The position numbers and the translations under genes were made by a program. The notes beneath the pieces were generated by a model that did not search any database, was not told the origin of the DNA, and saw nothing but the letters and a program-made list of their open reading frames with translations. From NCBI RefSeq assembly GCF_002812045.1, contig NZ_NPEG01000007.1, forward strand, positions 124,001 to 188,000: a DNA stretch of 64,000 bases. Direction: 5' to 3'. This DNA is from Leptospira haakeii. GTDB lineage: Bacteria > Spirochaetota > Leptospiria > Leptospirales > Leptospiraceae. Below, one piece after another: positions 44,968 to 53,943 of the stretch. Every line of letters starts with the position of its first letter. Within the stretch, counting starts at the first letter, position 1.

Positions 44968-45570
44968 CTAACCTTCTATAACCAATCCACAATCCATCTT
45001 TTCGACCACGAATCCCGTATAGATCAACGGATAAAGTAAATAAGTTCCGAGTCCTGCAACCCAGGCAAATCCTGTGCGAGGAGTATCTCTCACTCCTGTA
45101 CTTTGGAAAAATAGACGAACTGATCTAAACGGTTTTTTACCTGGGTTAGACAATGCCAAAGTTTTATCGGTAATCCCCAAACCACAGTTATGAGTGAGTT
45201 TGTTTCCTTCGATAGTGATTAGAACTTCCTTTCTTTCGGATCTAGTCCAAGAAACCCTTCTGGTGACTGTGCCTTCTAATTCCAATTCTTTGGATCTGGC
45301 CCCAGTTCCGACTAAGATTGGAAATTTAGCATATTCCCTATCTAATCTTCTATCTTTACCTTCAACCCCAGTAGCAAATGTTGCCATCAAAGTTTTTACA
45401 TCGTATTCCAAATCATCTTCGAATTGGACTAGTACTGGCATTTCAGATCTTTGTTCTCCGGAAGAAGGCAACTGAATTTCAGGATTTTGCTTTTCCGCTC
45501 CTGAACAAGATAGAAACAATAAAAAAGCAGATACAAAAAGTATAATCGAATATTTAGAGAATGAATTCAT
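44968..45570 (-). CDS. Putative lipoprotein of unknown function
   Basis: A 200-residue protein with a lipoprotein signal (hydrophobic h-region, LFLSC, Cys near residue 22). The mature part is beta-rich with an RRVSWTRSERKEVLITIEGNK strand pair and a conserved-looking VRLFFQSTGVRDTPRTGFAW segment. A hydrophobic stretch near the C-terminus (GLGTYLLYPLIYTGFVV) might be membrane-embedded. Family not recognised. It precedes the 62-residue frame and YvlD-like gene on the same strand, with 61 nt between, so an operon is possible. Confidence 0.72.
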   Translation of the reverse strand: MNSFSKYSIILFVSAFLLFLSCSGAEKQNPEIQLPSSGEQRSEMPVLVQFEDDLEYDVKTLMATFATGVEGKDRRLDREYAKFPILVGTGARSKELELEGTVTRRVSWTRSERKEVLITIEGNKLTHNCGLGITDKTLALSNPGKKPFRSVRLFFQSTGVRDTPRTGFAWVAGLGTYLLYPLIYTGFVVEKMDCGLVIEG

Positions 45571-45753
45571 AGAATGTCCGGCACTTCTATGAAACCTCGG
45601 AAAGAATTTCTGTCCAGCGAAAATCGAGGTTGGACGAATACAAATCTGTAAAGGTTACAAACAAAACAGGTTATAGAAATTTATTTCCTATGTCCGACTT
45701 AGAATTTGGCGAGGATATAAAATAAGCGCCAATACCAACTGGGAAGGCCTATT

Positions 45754-46629
45754 ATGCAACACTTATCCATAAACCATCAAATACTTCTAATATTTTCCCC
45801 GGCAAAACCAAAACGCAAATTTTCTAGACGAGTACAGATCTTAATTTTATTATCTATATACTCATGCTCTTCTTTTCCAAGAGGAGATAAATCTTTAATT
45901 TCAAGAGAGCATCAATATTCTCTCTTTTATACGAATGAAGAAGGTAATGTATACAGAACAGACCTAAGTCTTAAGACAAAATATAAAGACGCATACGCAG
46001 ATCTGGAAAAATTCGATTCAGAATTTATAGCCCCCCAAAAACAAAAATACACGGAAAGGATCAAAGAAGTTTCCTTATATAAATCGGAACTCAAAAAAGA
46101 CAGCAGTTCTATTATAAGAAAATTAGGAGGAGTACTTGCAATCGCTGCGATCACTCCTGTCCCGTTCGCTTTTGAAACCACTTTAGTCTTGGGAACCATC
46201 TACGTGACATACCAGAAAGTAACCGAAACTCCAGAAGCGAAGATCAGAAAAAAACATGTAGAATTCCTGATCAATGAATGTGCAAATTCGGAAGACAGCT
46301 TAGAAAATTTCAAAGAAGATCATTTGGACAATTTCGTTTCTCATTGGAAAAAGGAATTTATGAAAGAATCCAATCATTTCGTGAACGCTGATGATTGGGA
46401 AGACGTTCGTTTACTCGATACTCTTATGGAAAAATACCAGATAGATAAGGAATGGCTCAAGATCAACGCGGAATGGGAATGGAAAGCCTCTTCTCAACAT
46501 TGTAATAGAGAAACCAAAGAGGAAAAAGATAGTCGTATCCATAAGGAAGAAAAGAAATGGAAAAAGAATGGATCCAAGACTGAAAACCGCATTGGACTAT
46601 CTGAAACGAGGAGACTCGAATTCCGCTAA
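45754..46629 (+). CDS. Putative lipoprotein of unknown function, overlapping the TPR gene
   Basis: A 291-residue protein. A basic n-region (KPKRKFSRR), short hydrophobic run and IYSC give a possible lipoprotein signal with Cys at about 38, later than usual. A hydrophobic segment lies at about 128-150 (GGVLAIAAITPVPFAFETTLVLGTIY) and the rest is strongly charged and helical. GGAAGG stands 6 nt before the ATG. The last 62 nt overlap the start of the TPR gene in another frame; the charged C-terminal tail there may be constrained by that overlap. No family is recognised. Confidence 0.65.
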   Translation: MQHLSINHQILLIFSPAKPKRKFSRRVQILILLSIYSCSSFPRGDKSLISREHQYSLFYTNEEGNVYRTDLSLKTKYKDAYADLEKFDSEFIAPQKQKYTERIKEVSLYKSELKKDSSSIIRKLGGVLAIAAITPVPFAFETTLVLGTIYVTYQKVTETPEAKIRKKHVEFLINECANSEDSLENFKEDHLDNFVSHWKKEFMKESNHFVNADDWEDVRLLDTLMEKYQIDKEWLKINAEWEWKASSQHCNRETKEEKDSRIHKEEKKWKKNGSKTENRIGLSETRRLEFR

Positions 46630-47179
46630 GTCCGTATTGATCTCTTGGACTGAGTCTGAGCCGAATAATCCTAACGCATTTTTTCATTTAGGAATGTGTC
46701 TTTCTCAATTGGGGGATATGTCCCCCGCAGAATCCGCGCTCCAAGAATGTATTCGTTTAGAACCAGCGCATGTACAAGCCTGGGTGGGACTCGGTGTTTT
46801 ATTTGCCCGCAAGAAGGATAAACCTAAAGCGGAATTCCATCTTTCCAAGGCATTGGAATTGGATGATAATGATGTATTCGCCAAAAAGAATTTAGCGGCA
46901 GTTTATACCGGTGCTTCTAAATTTGATCGTGCATTGGATCTACTAAAAGATCTCCCTGAGTCCGAGTTATCAGATTCCCCCACTCTGTATGCATTAGCGA
47001 TTTGTTATGTAAGAACAAATCGTTTTGAAGAAGCGAGAGAAACCTTCCAAAAATTAGAGATCGTTGGCATCCCGGACCAGGTCAAAAAAGAATATCTCCA
47101 GCTCAAACAATTGCTGGAAGAGAAACAATTCGAGCAAGGTGGGATCTGGAGTTTTCTTAAAAAAGAAGAGGACATTTGA
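46568..47179 (+). CDS. TPR-repeat protein
   Basis: A 203-residue soluble protein made of about five tetratricopeptide repeats (ALDYLKRGDSNSAKSVLISW; AFFHLGMCLSQLGDMSPAESAL; AWVGLGVLFARKKDKPKAEFHL; LYALAICYVRTNRFEEARETF). It is a protein-binding scaffold without a visible catalytic part. The start ATG 46568 lies inside the 3' end of the previous gene and the first repeat begins immediately, so the 62-nt overlap seems real. A terminator follows. Confidence 0.82.
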   Translation: MDPRLKTALDYLKRGDSNSAKSVLISWTESEPNNPNAFFHLGMCLSQLGDMSPAESALQECIRLEPAHVQAWVGLGVLFARKKDKPKAEFHLSKALELDDNDVFAKKNLAAVYTGASKFDRALDLLKDLPESELSDSPTLYALAICYVRTNRFEEARETFQKLEIVGIPDQVKKEYLQLKQLLEEKQFEQGGIWSFLKKEEDI

Positions 47180-47182
47180 TGA

Positions 47183-47217
47183 CTGCGACAGTGATGCGCA
47201 GCATTTTTTTCTTTTTT
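47183..47217 (+). terminator. Intrinsic terminator after the TPR gene
   Basis: CTGCG (47183-47187), loop ACAGTGATG, CGCAG (47197-47201), then C-A and seven T, C, six T. A short stem but a very long U-tract. It insulates the leu leader from the TPR operon. Confidence 0.7.
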
Positions 47218-47219
47218 AC

Positions 47220-47253
47220 TTGACTTCCTTTTCCAATTTGCCGAGTCTAAAAG
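47220..47253 (+). promoter_or_regulatory. Candidate promoter of the leu leader
   Basis: TTGACT (47220-47225) is a good -35 match. The -10 is unclear: TCTAAA (47246-47251) is 20 nt away and TATAAG (47254-47259) is further. A promoter is expected here, between the TPR terminator and the leader peptide, but the exact boxes are uncertain. Confidence 0.35.
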
Positions 47254-47260
47254 TATAAGT

Positions 47261-47323
47261 ATGGCGCAAAATTTCTTCCAAGCTAATATGCTCGGTCTCC
47301 TCTTACTCCTTCTTTGGAGTTGA
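47261..47323 (+). CDS. leuL: Leucine-rich leader peptide of the leuA attenuator
   Basis: A 20-codon ORF reads MAQNFFQANMLGLLLLLLWS and stops at TGA 47321-47323. Seven of its codons are Leu (CTC 47291, then six in a row at 47297-47314), which is the mark of a leucine-sensing leader peptide. The run of codons coincides with one arm of a hairpin (47298-47309 with 47316-47328). It is too short for ordinary ORF calling. There is no clear ribosome site before it. Confidence 0.85.
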   Translation: MAQNFFQANMLGLLLLLLWS

Positions 47324-47376
47324 GAGGACGGAAACTTGCGTGTGCAAAAACCCGCTCCTCTGAGCGGGTTTTTTTG
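47291..47376 (+). promoter_or_regulatory. Transcription attenuator of leuA (alternative hairpins)
   Basis: Three mutually exclusive pairings are visible. 1:2 joins TCCTCT/ACTCC inside the Leu codons (47298-47309) to GGAGT/AGAGGA (47316-47328). 2:3 joins AGAGGACGG (47323-47331) to CCG-C-TCCTCT (47352-47361) with one bulged C. 3:4 is the terminator: CCCGCTC (47351-47357), CTCT, GAGCGGG (47362-47368), flanked by A/T pairs and a T-run to 47375. A ribosome stalled on Leu codons would block arm 1, letting 2:3 form and transcription proceed to leuA. Confidence 0.82.
47346..47376 (+). terminator. Intrinsic terminator in the leuA leader
   Basis: Stem 47346-47357 with 47362-47373 (CCCGCTC/GAGCGGG plus A-T pairs), loop CTCT, seven T. 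It lies 59 nt before the leuA ATG, so it must be bypassed for expression, in line with attenuation. Confidence 0.9.
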
Positions 47377-47434
47377 TATCAGGGCTCTTTCCCGGCAAAA
47401 TTCCTCGCTTGAGGCCGGAAAAAGAGAGTGCCCA

Positions 47435-48730
47435 ATGGAACAAAAACCAAACTCAGATTTAGCAACACAATATCCTTCCATCCAAGAAATGATCATACCC
47501 GGTCAGGGTTTGAAAACTCCTCCTGTATCCCCATTCTTCATGGATGTAACATTAAGAGATGGAAACCAGGCATTACGCAAACCTTGGAACCTAGAAGAAA
47601 AAGAGATCATATTTAAGAGACTTGTAAAGTTAGGAGTACAAGGGATAGAAGTTGGATTTGCTTCCGCAAGCAAACAAGACTTCGAAGCTTGCTCTTATCT
47701 TTCTTCTTTGGCTCCGGAGAATATTGCAATCTCCAGTCTTTCTAGAGCTGTGGAGAAGGAGATAGATCTTTCTTGGGAAGCGATCCGACATGCTCCTCGC
47801 CCAAGGATCCATATAGTTTACCCTATTAGCGATTTTACGATCAGAAACGTATTAGGGATTTCAGAAAAAGAAGTTAAAGAAAACATTATACGATCAGTTG
47901 CATATGCACGCAAATTGGCCGGAAATTACGGAGAAGTGCAATTCTCCGGAGAACATTTCGGAGATTCATTGGAGAATATGGACTTTGCTGTGGAAGCTTT
48001 CCAGGCAGCCTTGGACGCAGGTGCGGATGTAGTTAATCTTCCAAATACTGTGGAAAGATACAGACCGTATTTATTTGTAGCAATGGTCCGAAAAGTTGCG
48101 GAGTCATTGCCTCAAGGAAGTAAAATTTCAGTCCATACCCATAACGATCTGGGAATGGCAACTGCAACCACTGTAGAAAGTTTTTTTGCAGGAGCCACTC
48201 AATTGGAAACTGCGTTAAACGGTTTGGGAGAAAGAGCAGGAAACACAAACACTTACGAAGTTGCGATCGCTCTTCATAATTGTGGAGTCAAAGTCGATTT
48301 GGATCTTCAGACAATTTATGAAACTTCCAGGATCGTTTCTCGTATGTCAGGAGTTCCAATCCCGGAAAAAGCACCCTTGATCGGAGAAGACGTAATCGCT
48401 CATAGAAGCGGGATCCATCAAGACGGAGTTTCCAAAACAAAAGATATGAAGAAGGGAGCCTATCGTGCTTTCGATGCGAACTTAATAGGAAGACCCGAAG
48501 GAGATAGGATCGCATTCACAAGCCAATCAGGCAAATCCGCAATTTATGAAATCTTAATACAATCTGGGATTTCCGTTTCCAAAGAAGAAGCTTCTAAATT
48601 GCAGCCTATTTTGAAATCAATCTCAGAAAATTCAGGCGGAGGAGAATTGTCGATTGAGGAGATCAAGAGTGAATTAGGCAAGTTAAGGAGTATTGACTCA
48701 CCGGATCGGAAAAAAATTTCAGTAGATTAG
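47435..48730 (+). CDS. leuA: 2-isopropylmalate synthase-type enzyme (catalytic domain only)
   Basis: A 431-residue DRE-TIM metallolyase. It has [16 protein letters not shown] (about residues 35-50; catalytic R and D), the second signature [17 protein letters not shown] (about 254-270), metal ligands in [11 protein letters not shown], and a [12 protein letters not shown] motif. It condenses acetyl-CoA with 2-ketoisovalerate in leucine synthesis. It ends soon after the communication subdomain and lacks the C-terminal leucine-binding domain of full LeuA, so feedback inhibition may be missing; the Leu attenuator upstream would supply control. The frame runs back to 47336 through the terminator, so ATG 47435 is the true start. 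Homocitrate or citramalate synthase activity is a possible alternative. Confidence 0.85.
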   Translation: MEQKPNSDLATQYPSIQEMIIPGQGLKTPPVSPFFMDVTLRDGNQALRKPWNLEEKEIIFKRLVKLGVQGIEVGFASASKQDFEACSYLSSLAPENIAISSLSRAVEKEIDLSWEAIRHAPRPRIHIVYPISDFTIRNVLGISEKEVKENIIRSVAYARKLAGNYGEVQFSGEHFGDSLENMDFAVEAFQAALDAGADVVNLPNTVERYRPYLFVAMVRKVAESLPQGSKISVHTHNDLGMATATTVESFFAGATQLETALNGLGERAGNTNTYEVAIALHNCGVKVDLDLQTIYETSRIVSRMSGVPIPEKAPLIGEDVIAHRSGIHQDGVSKTKDMKKGAYRAFDANLIGRPEGDRIAFTSQSGKSAIYEILIQSGISVSKEEASKLQPILKSISENSGGGELSIEEIKSELGKLRSIDSPDRKKISVD

Positions 48731-48804
48731 TACGACAATCCGGAAGAATAAAAATAAGTATTTTCAATCGGTTTCCTATACAAGAAATTGGTTCGTAATT
48801 TCCT

Positions 48805-50241
48805 ATGAATCTTTTTAGATACGGAACCGAACGAAAGTCTTGGATTTTATTCTTATCTTCCCTTATCTACTTAGTAACTCTATCCGGTATCCAATATGCC
48901 ACTCTTCAGATAGAATGGCATGATTCCGGTTCGATCTTATATGCTCTCGCAACTCCTAAATCTGTAGGGTATTTTTGGTCTTACGAATTCAGCGTACCAT
49001 TTCTCCAAGAACATTGCTCCTATATACTCGGTTTACTCTCTTTTCTTTTCCATTTTTTTCCTTACCTGGAACTATGGCTGATCATTCAATGTATTAGTAT
49101 CTCTTTTGGTATCGTATTATTAGAGCGCTATTTTTCAGAAATAGTACCCGAGTTTGAATATTCCTGGGTTTTAAGTATTACTTTCCTACTCAACCCATAT
49201 GTTACTCACGCGCACCTTTATCCTCATTTTGAGAACTTGTGGATCCCTCTCTTTTCGGGATTTTTACTTTATGCGAATCGAGGTTCCTTTTTAACCTCTC
49301 TACCCTTCCTTTTACTCGCATTAATGGTCAAAGAGGATGCTTGGATTTATGCAATAGGAGCAACTTCTTTACTTTTTGGGCGTGTACGAGTACGAACGCT
49401 AATATTCTATTTTATTCTAATATTATTATATGTAGGGGTCATACTCTTCTGGTTTACCCCAACATATTTTCCGGACAAAGTATCACATTTTTCTGATAAA
49501 TGGGGGAAAAGTAAATCGGAGATCTTGGTCGATCTTTTCCAGAATCCTTTTTCTTACCTCAAACTGCTAATTTCCGGACAGTTCAAATATTTATTCGTAA
49601 GCGTATTGTGTTTACCTATTTTCTCCGGATGGAGAGCCATTCCGGGAATCGTAGTTGCAGGACTATGGATGTCTTCCATATCCCAAGACAGAGCTTTTTT
49701 CTCCTTCTATTTCGGGCTTCCGGCTATATTATTATTTTATTATTCGATTCCTTTCGCAATTTCAAACCTATCCAATAGACTTGCCAATTTCGGAAAGGAT
49801 AGGAGGTGGATACTTCTTCCCACAATCGGACTGATTCTTATATCAGTCTTTCTTTTACTTTTCCCCGGAAATTATAGTGGTCGCGGACCTACAGTCGCAA
49901 AATTGATCAAAAGAGGAAAAGCCAATACCTTAAATTCTATCTCAGATACCTTCACTTTGGTCCGTATAAGGTCAGGATGTGAAGAAAAGGTTTTCGCTTC
50001 TTTTTCTTACGCCGCGTACTTGTTTTGCGGAAACGATATTAAGATGCCATACCATGATTGGAAAAAAATCGAATCCGGATTATGGTATCCAGACTTGGTC
50101 GTTCTACGCAGCCCGGAAGAAGAATTAGTACCGGCCAGCAAATCAGTCAGCGAAATGATCCTTTATTTTGATAAAAATCGACTCTATCAAAAGGAAGACT
50201 ATGGATCAAGAATACTTGTCTGGCGCAAGATAGTACCTTAA
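48805..50241 (+). CDS. DUF2079-family polytopic membrane protein
   Basis: A 478-residue protein with about ten TM segments. The pattern EWHDSGSILYAL near residue 40, YPHFENLWIPLF (about 150-161) and LALMVKEDAWIYAIG (about 171-185) is that of DUF2079, a GT-C-like superfamily distantly related to membrane glycosyltransferases. An Asp-Ser loop replaces the usual acidic pair. The last 100 residues form a soluble domain. Donor and acceptor are unknown. It lies 74 nt after leuA and converges with another GT-C-like gene. Confidence 0.75.
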   Translation: MNLFRYGTERKSWILFLSSLIYLVTLSGIQYATLQIEWHDSGSILYALATPKSVGYFWSYEFSVPFLQEHCSYILGLLSFLFHFFPYLELWLIIQCISISFGIVLLERYFSEIVPEFEYSWVLSITFLLNPYVTHAHLYPHFENLWIPLFSGFLLYANRGSFLTSLPFLLLALMVKEDAWIYAIGATSLLFGRVRVRTLIFYFILILLYVGVILFWFTPTYFPDKVSHFSDKWGKSKSEILVDLFQNPFSYLKLLISGQFKYLFVSVLCLPIFSGWRAIPGIVVAGLWMSSISQDRAFFSFYFGLPAILLFYYSIPFAISNLSNRLANFGKDRRWILLPTIGLILISVFLLLFPGNYSGRGPTVAKLIKRGKANTLNSISDTFTLVRIRSGCEEKVFASFSYAAYLFCGNDIKMPYHDWKKIESGLWYPDLVVLRSPEEELVPASKSVSEMILYFDKNRLYQKEDYGSRILVWRKIVP

Positions 50242-50251
50242 TCAATTATTG

Positions 50252-52660
50252 CTATAGTATTCTTTTTAAGGAAATCTTATCAATTTTGACACCAGACTTC
50301 CCTTCCACAAACACTCTAAATTCCAAATCATCCGCAATAGGAAGTTTCAGTTCGAATAATAAAGTTTTAATACTGTTTTCAGTACCTTTTTGAATTTCCA
50401 ATAAACGATCCGAGCCTTGATTGTATACGACATCGAATTCCGCATTCTGGAGATTTTTTCCGAAGAATTGTATTTCATATTTTCCACCGGGCAATGTAAG
50501 AAATGGGCCATAAACAAGTGGACCTCGATGCCTTGTTGCAGAAATTGTTCCATCTTCTTCTATCTTACCAACTTTAGATAAAAATCCTCCATTAGCGGGA
50601 TTCCATACCATTTCGATCGGCCCGCCAAGTGGGATTTTATCAGATGTCTCAATCTTGAAAACTTGTAGATCCAAATTTTTATGATATAGAAACTCAGGAA
50701 ACTTATATACCGATTCAATGGGAAACTTTCCTTTTAAATCTAAATCTGCTACTTTAGAAAATTTTAAATTAGATTTATAACCTGAAAAATCTCCATTTTG
50801 TATGATATAAACCTTTTTATCCAATTTCAGAAGTCCGGGAACTCTATCTAAGAATTCCAAGGAATTTTGGATTAGGAAGATATTTCTTCCATACATATAA
50901 CGCAGAGGACTTGCAATCGATCTTTTAGTAGTAAAGTATATACCTTCGTCGACCGGTAATGATCTGGAAAATTGTTCGTAACCTTCCAGATACCCCCCCA
51001 TCATCGGCCGAAACAAAATCAAGTTCGACCTCCAGATCGTATATACGAGTCCCGATAAAAATCCTAAGATCAGGATAGAAGTTTTCCATTTTTGGTTTAA
51101 AATTGGAATCGATCGAATTCCCAAGAACGAACCCAAGATTGCGAATGGAATAGAAATAATAACCCATCGCCTAGTGGCCCAGAAATGATCAGGGTGGATT
51201 TTTGGGTCCAATAAATACAAAAAGAGTAAAAGGGAACCTACGAAGAATAGAAAAGAGGTTCTAATTCCATTTTTCCGAAATAGAAAAAGGTCAAAAGCAA
51301 AAGGAAGGAAGATAAATAGCCAAAATGGGACGTACCACAAAAAGGCCTGTAAAAAATTTACTCTTATACTGTCGGATGTCTTAGAGTTACTGAATTCATT
51401 TACTAAATTCGATCGAATCAAATAAATAAATCCGATCAAACTAACAATAAAGATGTAAGTAAGGACACGCAGAATTTTCTTTCTATCTTTCAACCAAACT
51501 CTGAGATCTTCCAAAACAGTCGGCGCTTTTTTCAGCGCAATCGCCTCTATAAGAACGAAACCGATCGAAAAGCAGGCACTGATTATCAATAGTTTCACAT
51601 ATATCCAATGAGCCTCAATATACATTAGAGAACGACAATACGAATATATTGCTGCGATGACGCTTACTAAAGAAAATGAAAAGAAAAAGGATAAAAAATT
51701 CTTAAAGTATTTAGGAGATACTACAGCCAAATAAACCGAGTATAAGGCTAATGCCGGAAAATAAGTAAAACCATCAATTCTAAGTAGGCAACTAATCCCA
51801 AAAATCACACCGATCGAGGACATTAGAAATCTATTCTTGGTTTTAAAGAATGTTTGTAATAAGTAGGCGGTCAAAAGTATTAGAAACTGAGAAATTGATT
51901 CTGACAATGTCGAGCGAATATTCCATAATTGTGATACGTTCAAAACGTATAAAACCAATGCTGCACTGGCTACTAATGGATCGGAAAGCCGTCTTACGAT
52001 TAGATAAAAGAGAAAGATGGATAAAAATCCAAAGACCGAATTTATTGCGAACAATCCGTACATTCCCAATAGATCGTAACCGACTGCTAAATATGCGGGC
52101 AATAAATGAAAAAAAGCGGGGAATCTCTGATCAATTCCTTCTTTTGGATCCAGAGAAATAGCTTGGTAATCGAGTAAAACGGAATTTCCGAAAATGTTAC
52201 GGATCAATCCAGAATCCGGAATATCCAGATTAAAACCGCCTGTCTTCGCAATCACATATCCAAAAATTGTATATTGCCCCTGATCTCGTCCACCATCTAT
52301 ATACTGAGTAGGAAAACTGGCATATAGATAAAATGAGAACAACGAGAAAAGAACAAGAAGTAGGAGTTCTATTTTTCCTATCTCTAAGGCGGGGAACTTT
52401 TCACTTAAACCATACGATCTAGATCGCAGAAAAGCGACTAAACCTATACTTGCAAAAAATATGATGGAATAAATTACTCTATCAAAACGATAGATCCCGA
52501 GAGCAGTCAGTAGAAAGGCAGTAAGGCCAATCCAAAGTAAGACTAAGGAGGTAGATACGATAGTTAGGCCGAGCCTTCCTAACTCTCTATATCTAGAAAG
52601 GAATAAATAGTAAACTACGACCGAGAAGAATAAGTTTAGAAAAAAAAAGAATACTATCAA
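50252..52660 (-). CDS. GT39/ArnT-like polytopic membrane protein with soluble C-terminal domain
   Basis: An 802-residue protein with twelve or more TM segments in the first 520 residues. The first periplasmic loop has QYIDGGRDQGQYTIFG (about residues 114-129), where the Asp/Arg/Asp cluster corresponds to the catalytic loop of PMT/ArnT-type GT-C enzymes using polyprenyl-phosphate sugars. The last 280 residues are a soluble periplasmic part ending in a beta-sandwich of carbohydrate-binding type. It probably modifies an envelope glycan or protein. It converges with the DUF2079 gene (10 nt) and lies 20 nt downstream of the TetR gene at 52681, so read-through from the efflux operon is possible. 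Confidence 0.72.
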   Translation of the reverse strand: MIVFFFFLNLFFSVVVYYLFLSRYRELGRLGLTIVSTSLVLLWIGLTAFLLTALGIYRFDRVIYSIIFFASIGLVAFLRSRSYGLSEKFPALEIGKIELLLLVLFSLFSFYLYASFPTQYIDGGRDQGQYTIFGYVIAKTGGFNLDIPDSGLIRNIFGNSVLLDYQAISLDPKEGIDQRFPAFFHLLPAYLAVGYDLLGMYGLFAINSVFGFLSIFLFYLIVRRLSDPLVASAALVLYVLNVSQLWNIRSTLSESISQFLILLTAYLLQTFFKTKNRFLMSSIGVIFGISCLLRIDGFTYFPALALYSVYLAVVSPKYFKNFLSFFFSFSLVSVIAAIYSYCRSLMYIEAHWIYVKLLIISACFSIGFVLIEAIALKKAPTVLEDLRVWLKDRKKILRVLTYIFIVSLIGFIYLIRSNLVNEFSNSKTSDSIRVNFLQAFLWYVPFWLFIFLPFAFDLFLFRKNGIRTSFLFFVGSLLLFLYLLDPKIHPDHFWATRRWVIISIPFAILGSFLGIRSIPILNQKWKTSILILGFLSGLVYTIWRSNLILFRPMMGGYLEGYEQFSRSLPVDEGIYFTTKRSIASPLRYMYGRNIFLIQNSLEFLDRVPGLLKLDKKVYIIQNGDFSGYKSNLKFSKVADLDLKGKFPIESVYKFPEFLYHKNLDLQVFKIETSDKIPLGGPIEMVWNPANGGFLSKVGKIEEDGTISATRHRGPLVYGPFLTLPGGKYEIQFFGKNLQNAEFDVVYNQGSDRLLEIQKGTENSIKTLLFELKLPIADDLEFRVFVEGKSGVKIDKISLKRIL

Positions 52661-52680
52661 AAGCGAAAAAATTTCCTACT

Positions 52681-53298
52681 TTAGATATCGTCTCTTTTTA
52701 CGATCCCGTAAAAGATAATATTGTCCAGCTCTTGGACCAAATCTCGGATAGAATATGGGGTCTGTGCTAAGAAGTTCGGATCAAACATCGCTTCGGAAGC
52801 CGCCGAATGAATAAGAAGTACGATATCGGGGTTTACATCGGAACGAATTTCACCGTTCTTGATACCAGTCTCGATCATCTTTCTCATTGTTCTGTTTATA
52901 TTTTTTTCTTTTAGAGACTGGATTTGTTTCCAAATATCAGGAGCTTGGTCACGGATCTCTCTTAAAAATTCGTTCATTCCGTGAGGGATTTCGGAGGAGA
53001 GGCAACCTCTCATTGACTGGATCTTTTCTTTGATGGATTTGTCTGGATCTTGGAAGATCCCTTCGATTCTGCCGTGAATTCTGAGATGTTTATCAGTCAT
53101 CACTTCTTTTAACAATTCATGTTTATTGGCGAAGTGTTTATAGAGTGTTTTGCGACTGATCCTAAGAGTTCGAGCAATCTCTTCCATTCGAGTCTTCGCA
53201 AAACCGTATCGCAAAAATAGCTCGAACGATTTTTCGAATATTCTCTCTCGGACTTCGTCCTTCTCTTGGGTTAGTTCTTGTTCCACGGCGCTGTGCAC
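52681..53298 (-). CDS. TetR-family regulator, second of the efflux operon
   Basis: A 205-residue TetR protein: the HTH spans about residues 17-60 (FELFLRYGFAKTRMEEIARTLRISRKTLYKHFANKHELL). The C-terminal ligand domain ends VQELDNIIFYGIVKRDD, closely like the end of the next TetR (SELDNIFLYGIIRR), so the two are paralogues from tandem duplication. It is separated from it by 40 nt that contain a GGAAAC half-site (53321-53326), like those at the operon promoter. It probably takes part in control of the TolC-RND pump. Confidence 0.88.
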   Translation of the reverse strand: MHSAVEQELTQEKDEVRERIFEKSFELFLRYGFAKTRMEEIARTLRISRKTLYKHFANKHELLKEVMTDKHLRIHGRIEGIFQDPDKSIKEKIQSMRGCLSSEIPHGMNEFLREIRDQAPDIWKQIQSLKEKNINRTMRKMIETGIKNGEIRSDVNPDIVLLIHSAASEAMFDPNFLAQTPYSIRDLVQELDNIIFYGIVKRDDI

Positions 53299-53338
53299 TT
53301 TATTATCCCCCTTTCGCTTAGGAAACGATTTTTCAATC

Positions 53339-53938
53339 TCAAGACGATTTTAACGTCTCTTTTCCTCTGCGTATTATGCCATAAAGAAAAATATTGTCCA
53401 GTTCGGATATATTGACCCGACGCTCGGTCGGGCTTTGCTCCCACTTGTAAATCGCATCTGAACAGGCGATTAATGCCATGATGAACAAGTCAGGCCTCAA
53501 GTCCGCTCTGAATTCTCCTAATTTTTTCCCCTCTTCCAATAAGCTTTCAATTTCGGTATCTATTAATTGGACCCTCTTTGCCTTCACCATTCTCCATATT
53601 TCTGGAATTTGATCCTGCAATTCTTTCCATAACGCAAAATGGCTGGGCTTACAAACATCCAATAGCTCCTTTCTCATCCTTACAAATCGTTTGGAGAAGT
53701 CCAAAGCCTGGTTATTTCGAATTCTTTTAAGTTTAAAAGAAGCCCTGGTCTGGCGATAGTCGGCGGCGGCCTTTAAAACTTCTTCTTTGTTCGAATAATA
53801 TTCGTATAAGGTTTTTTTTCCGATTTTGGACTCTTCTACAAAGTCCTCCATTTTAGTTTTTGCATAACCTTTCCGTTGAAAGACCCGAGATGCCCCGAGT
53901 AAAACTCGGAGCCTATTTTTTTTCTCGGTGAAGTCCAT
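53339..53938 (-). CDS. TetR-family regulator, first of the efflux operon
   Basis: A 199-residue TetR protein with HTH at about residues 9-52 (GASRVFQRKGYAKTKMEDFVEESKIGKKTLYEYYSNKEEVL). The ligand domain is mostly helical and ends ELDNIFLYGIIRRGKE. It starts 5 nt after the RND stop on the same strand, so it is made with the pump; placing the repressor behind the pump genes gives feedback through operon output. The likely operators are the GTTTCC/GGAAAC repeats before tolC. Confidence 0.88.
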   Translation of the reverse strand: MDFTEKKNRLRVLLGASRVFQRKGYAKTKMEDFVEESKIGKKTLYEYYSNKEEVLKAAADYRQTRASFKLKRIRNNQALDFSKRFVRMRKELLDVCKPSHFALWKELQDQIPEIWRMVKAKRVQLIDTEIESLLEEGKKLGEFRADLRPDLFIMALIACSDAIYKWEQSPTERRVNISELDNIFLYGIIRRGKETLKSS

Positions 53939-53943
53939 GGCAA

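Noticed and set aside
47336..47434. N-terminal extension of leuA to the TTG at 47336
   Set aside because: It would translate through the attenuator terminator and adds no conserved sequence; ATG 47435 fits the family start.
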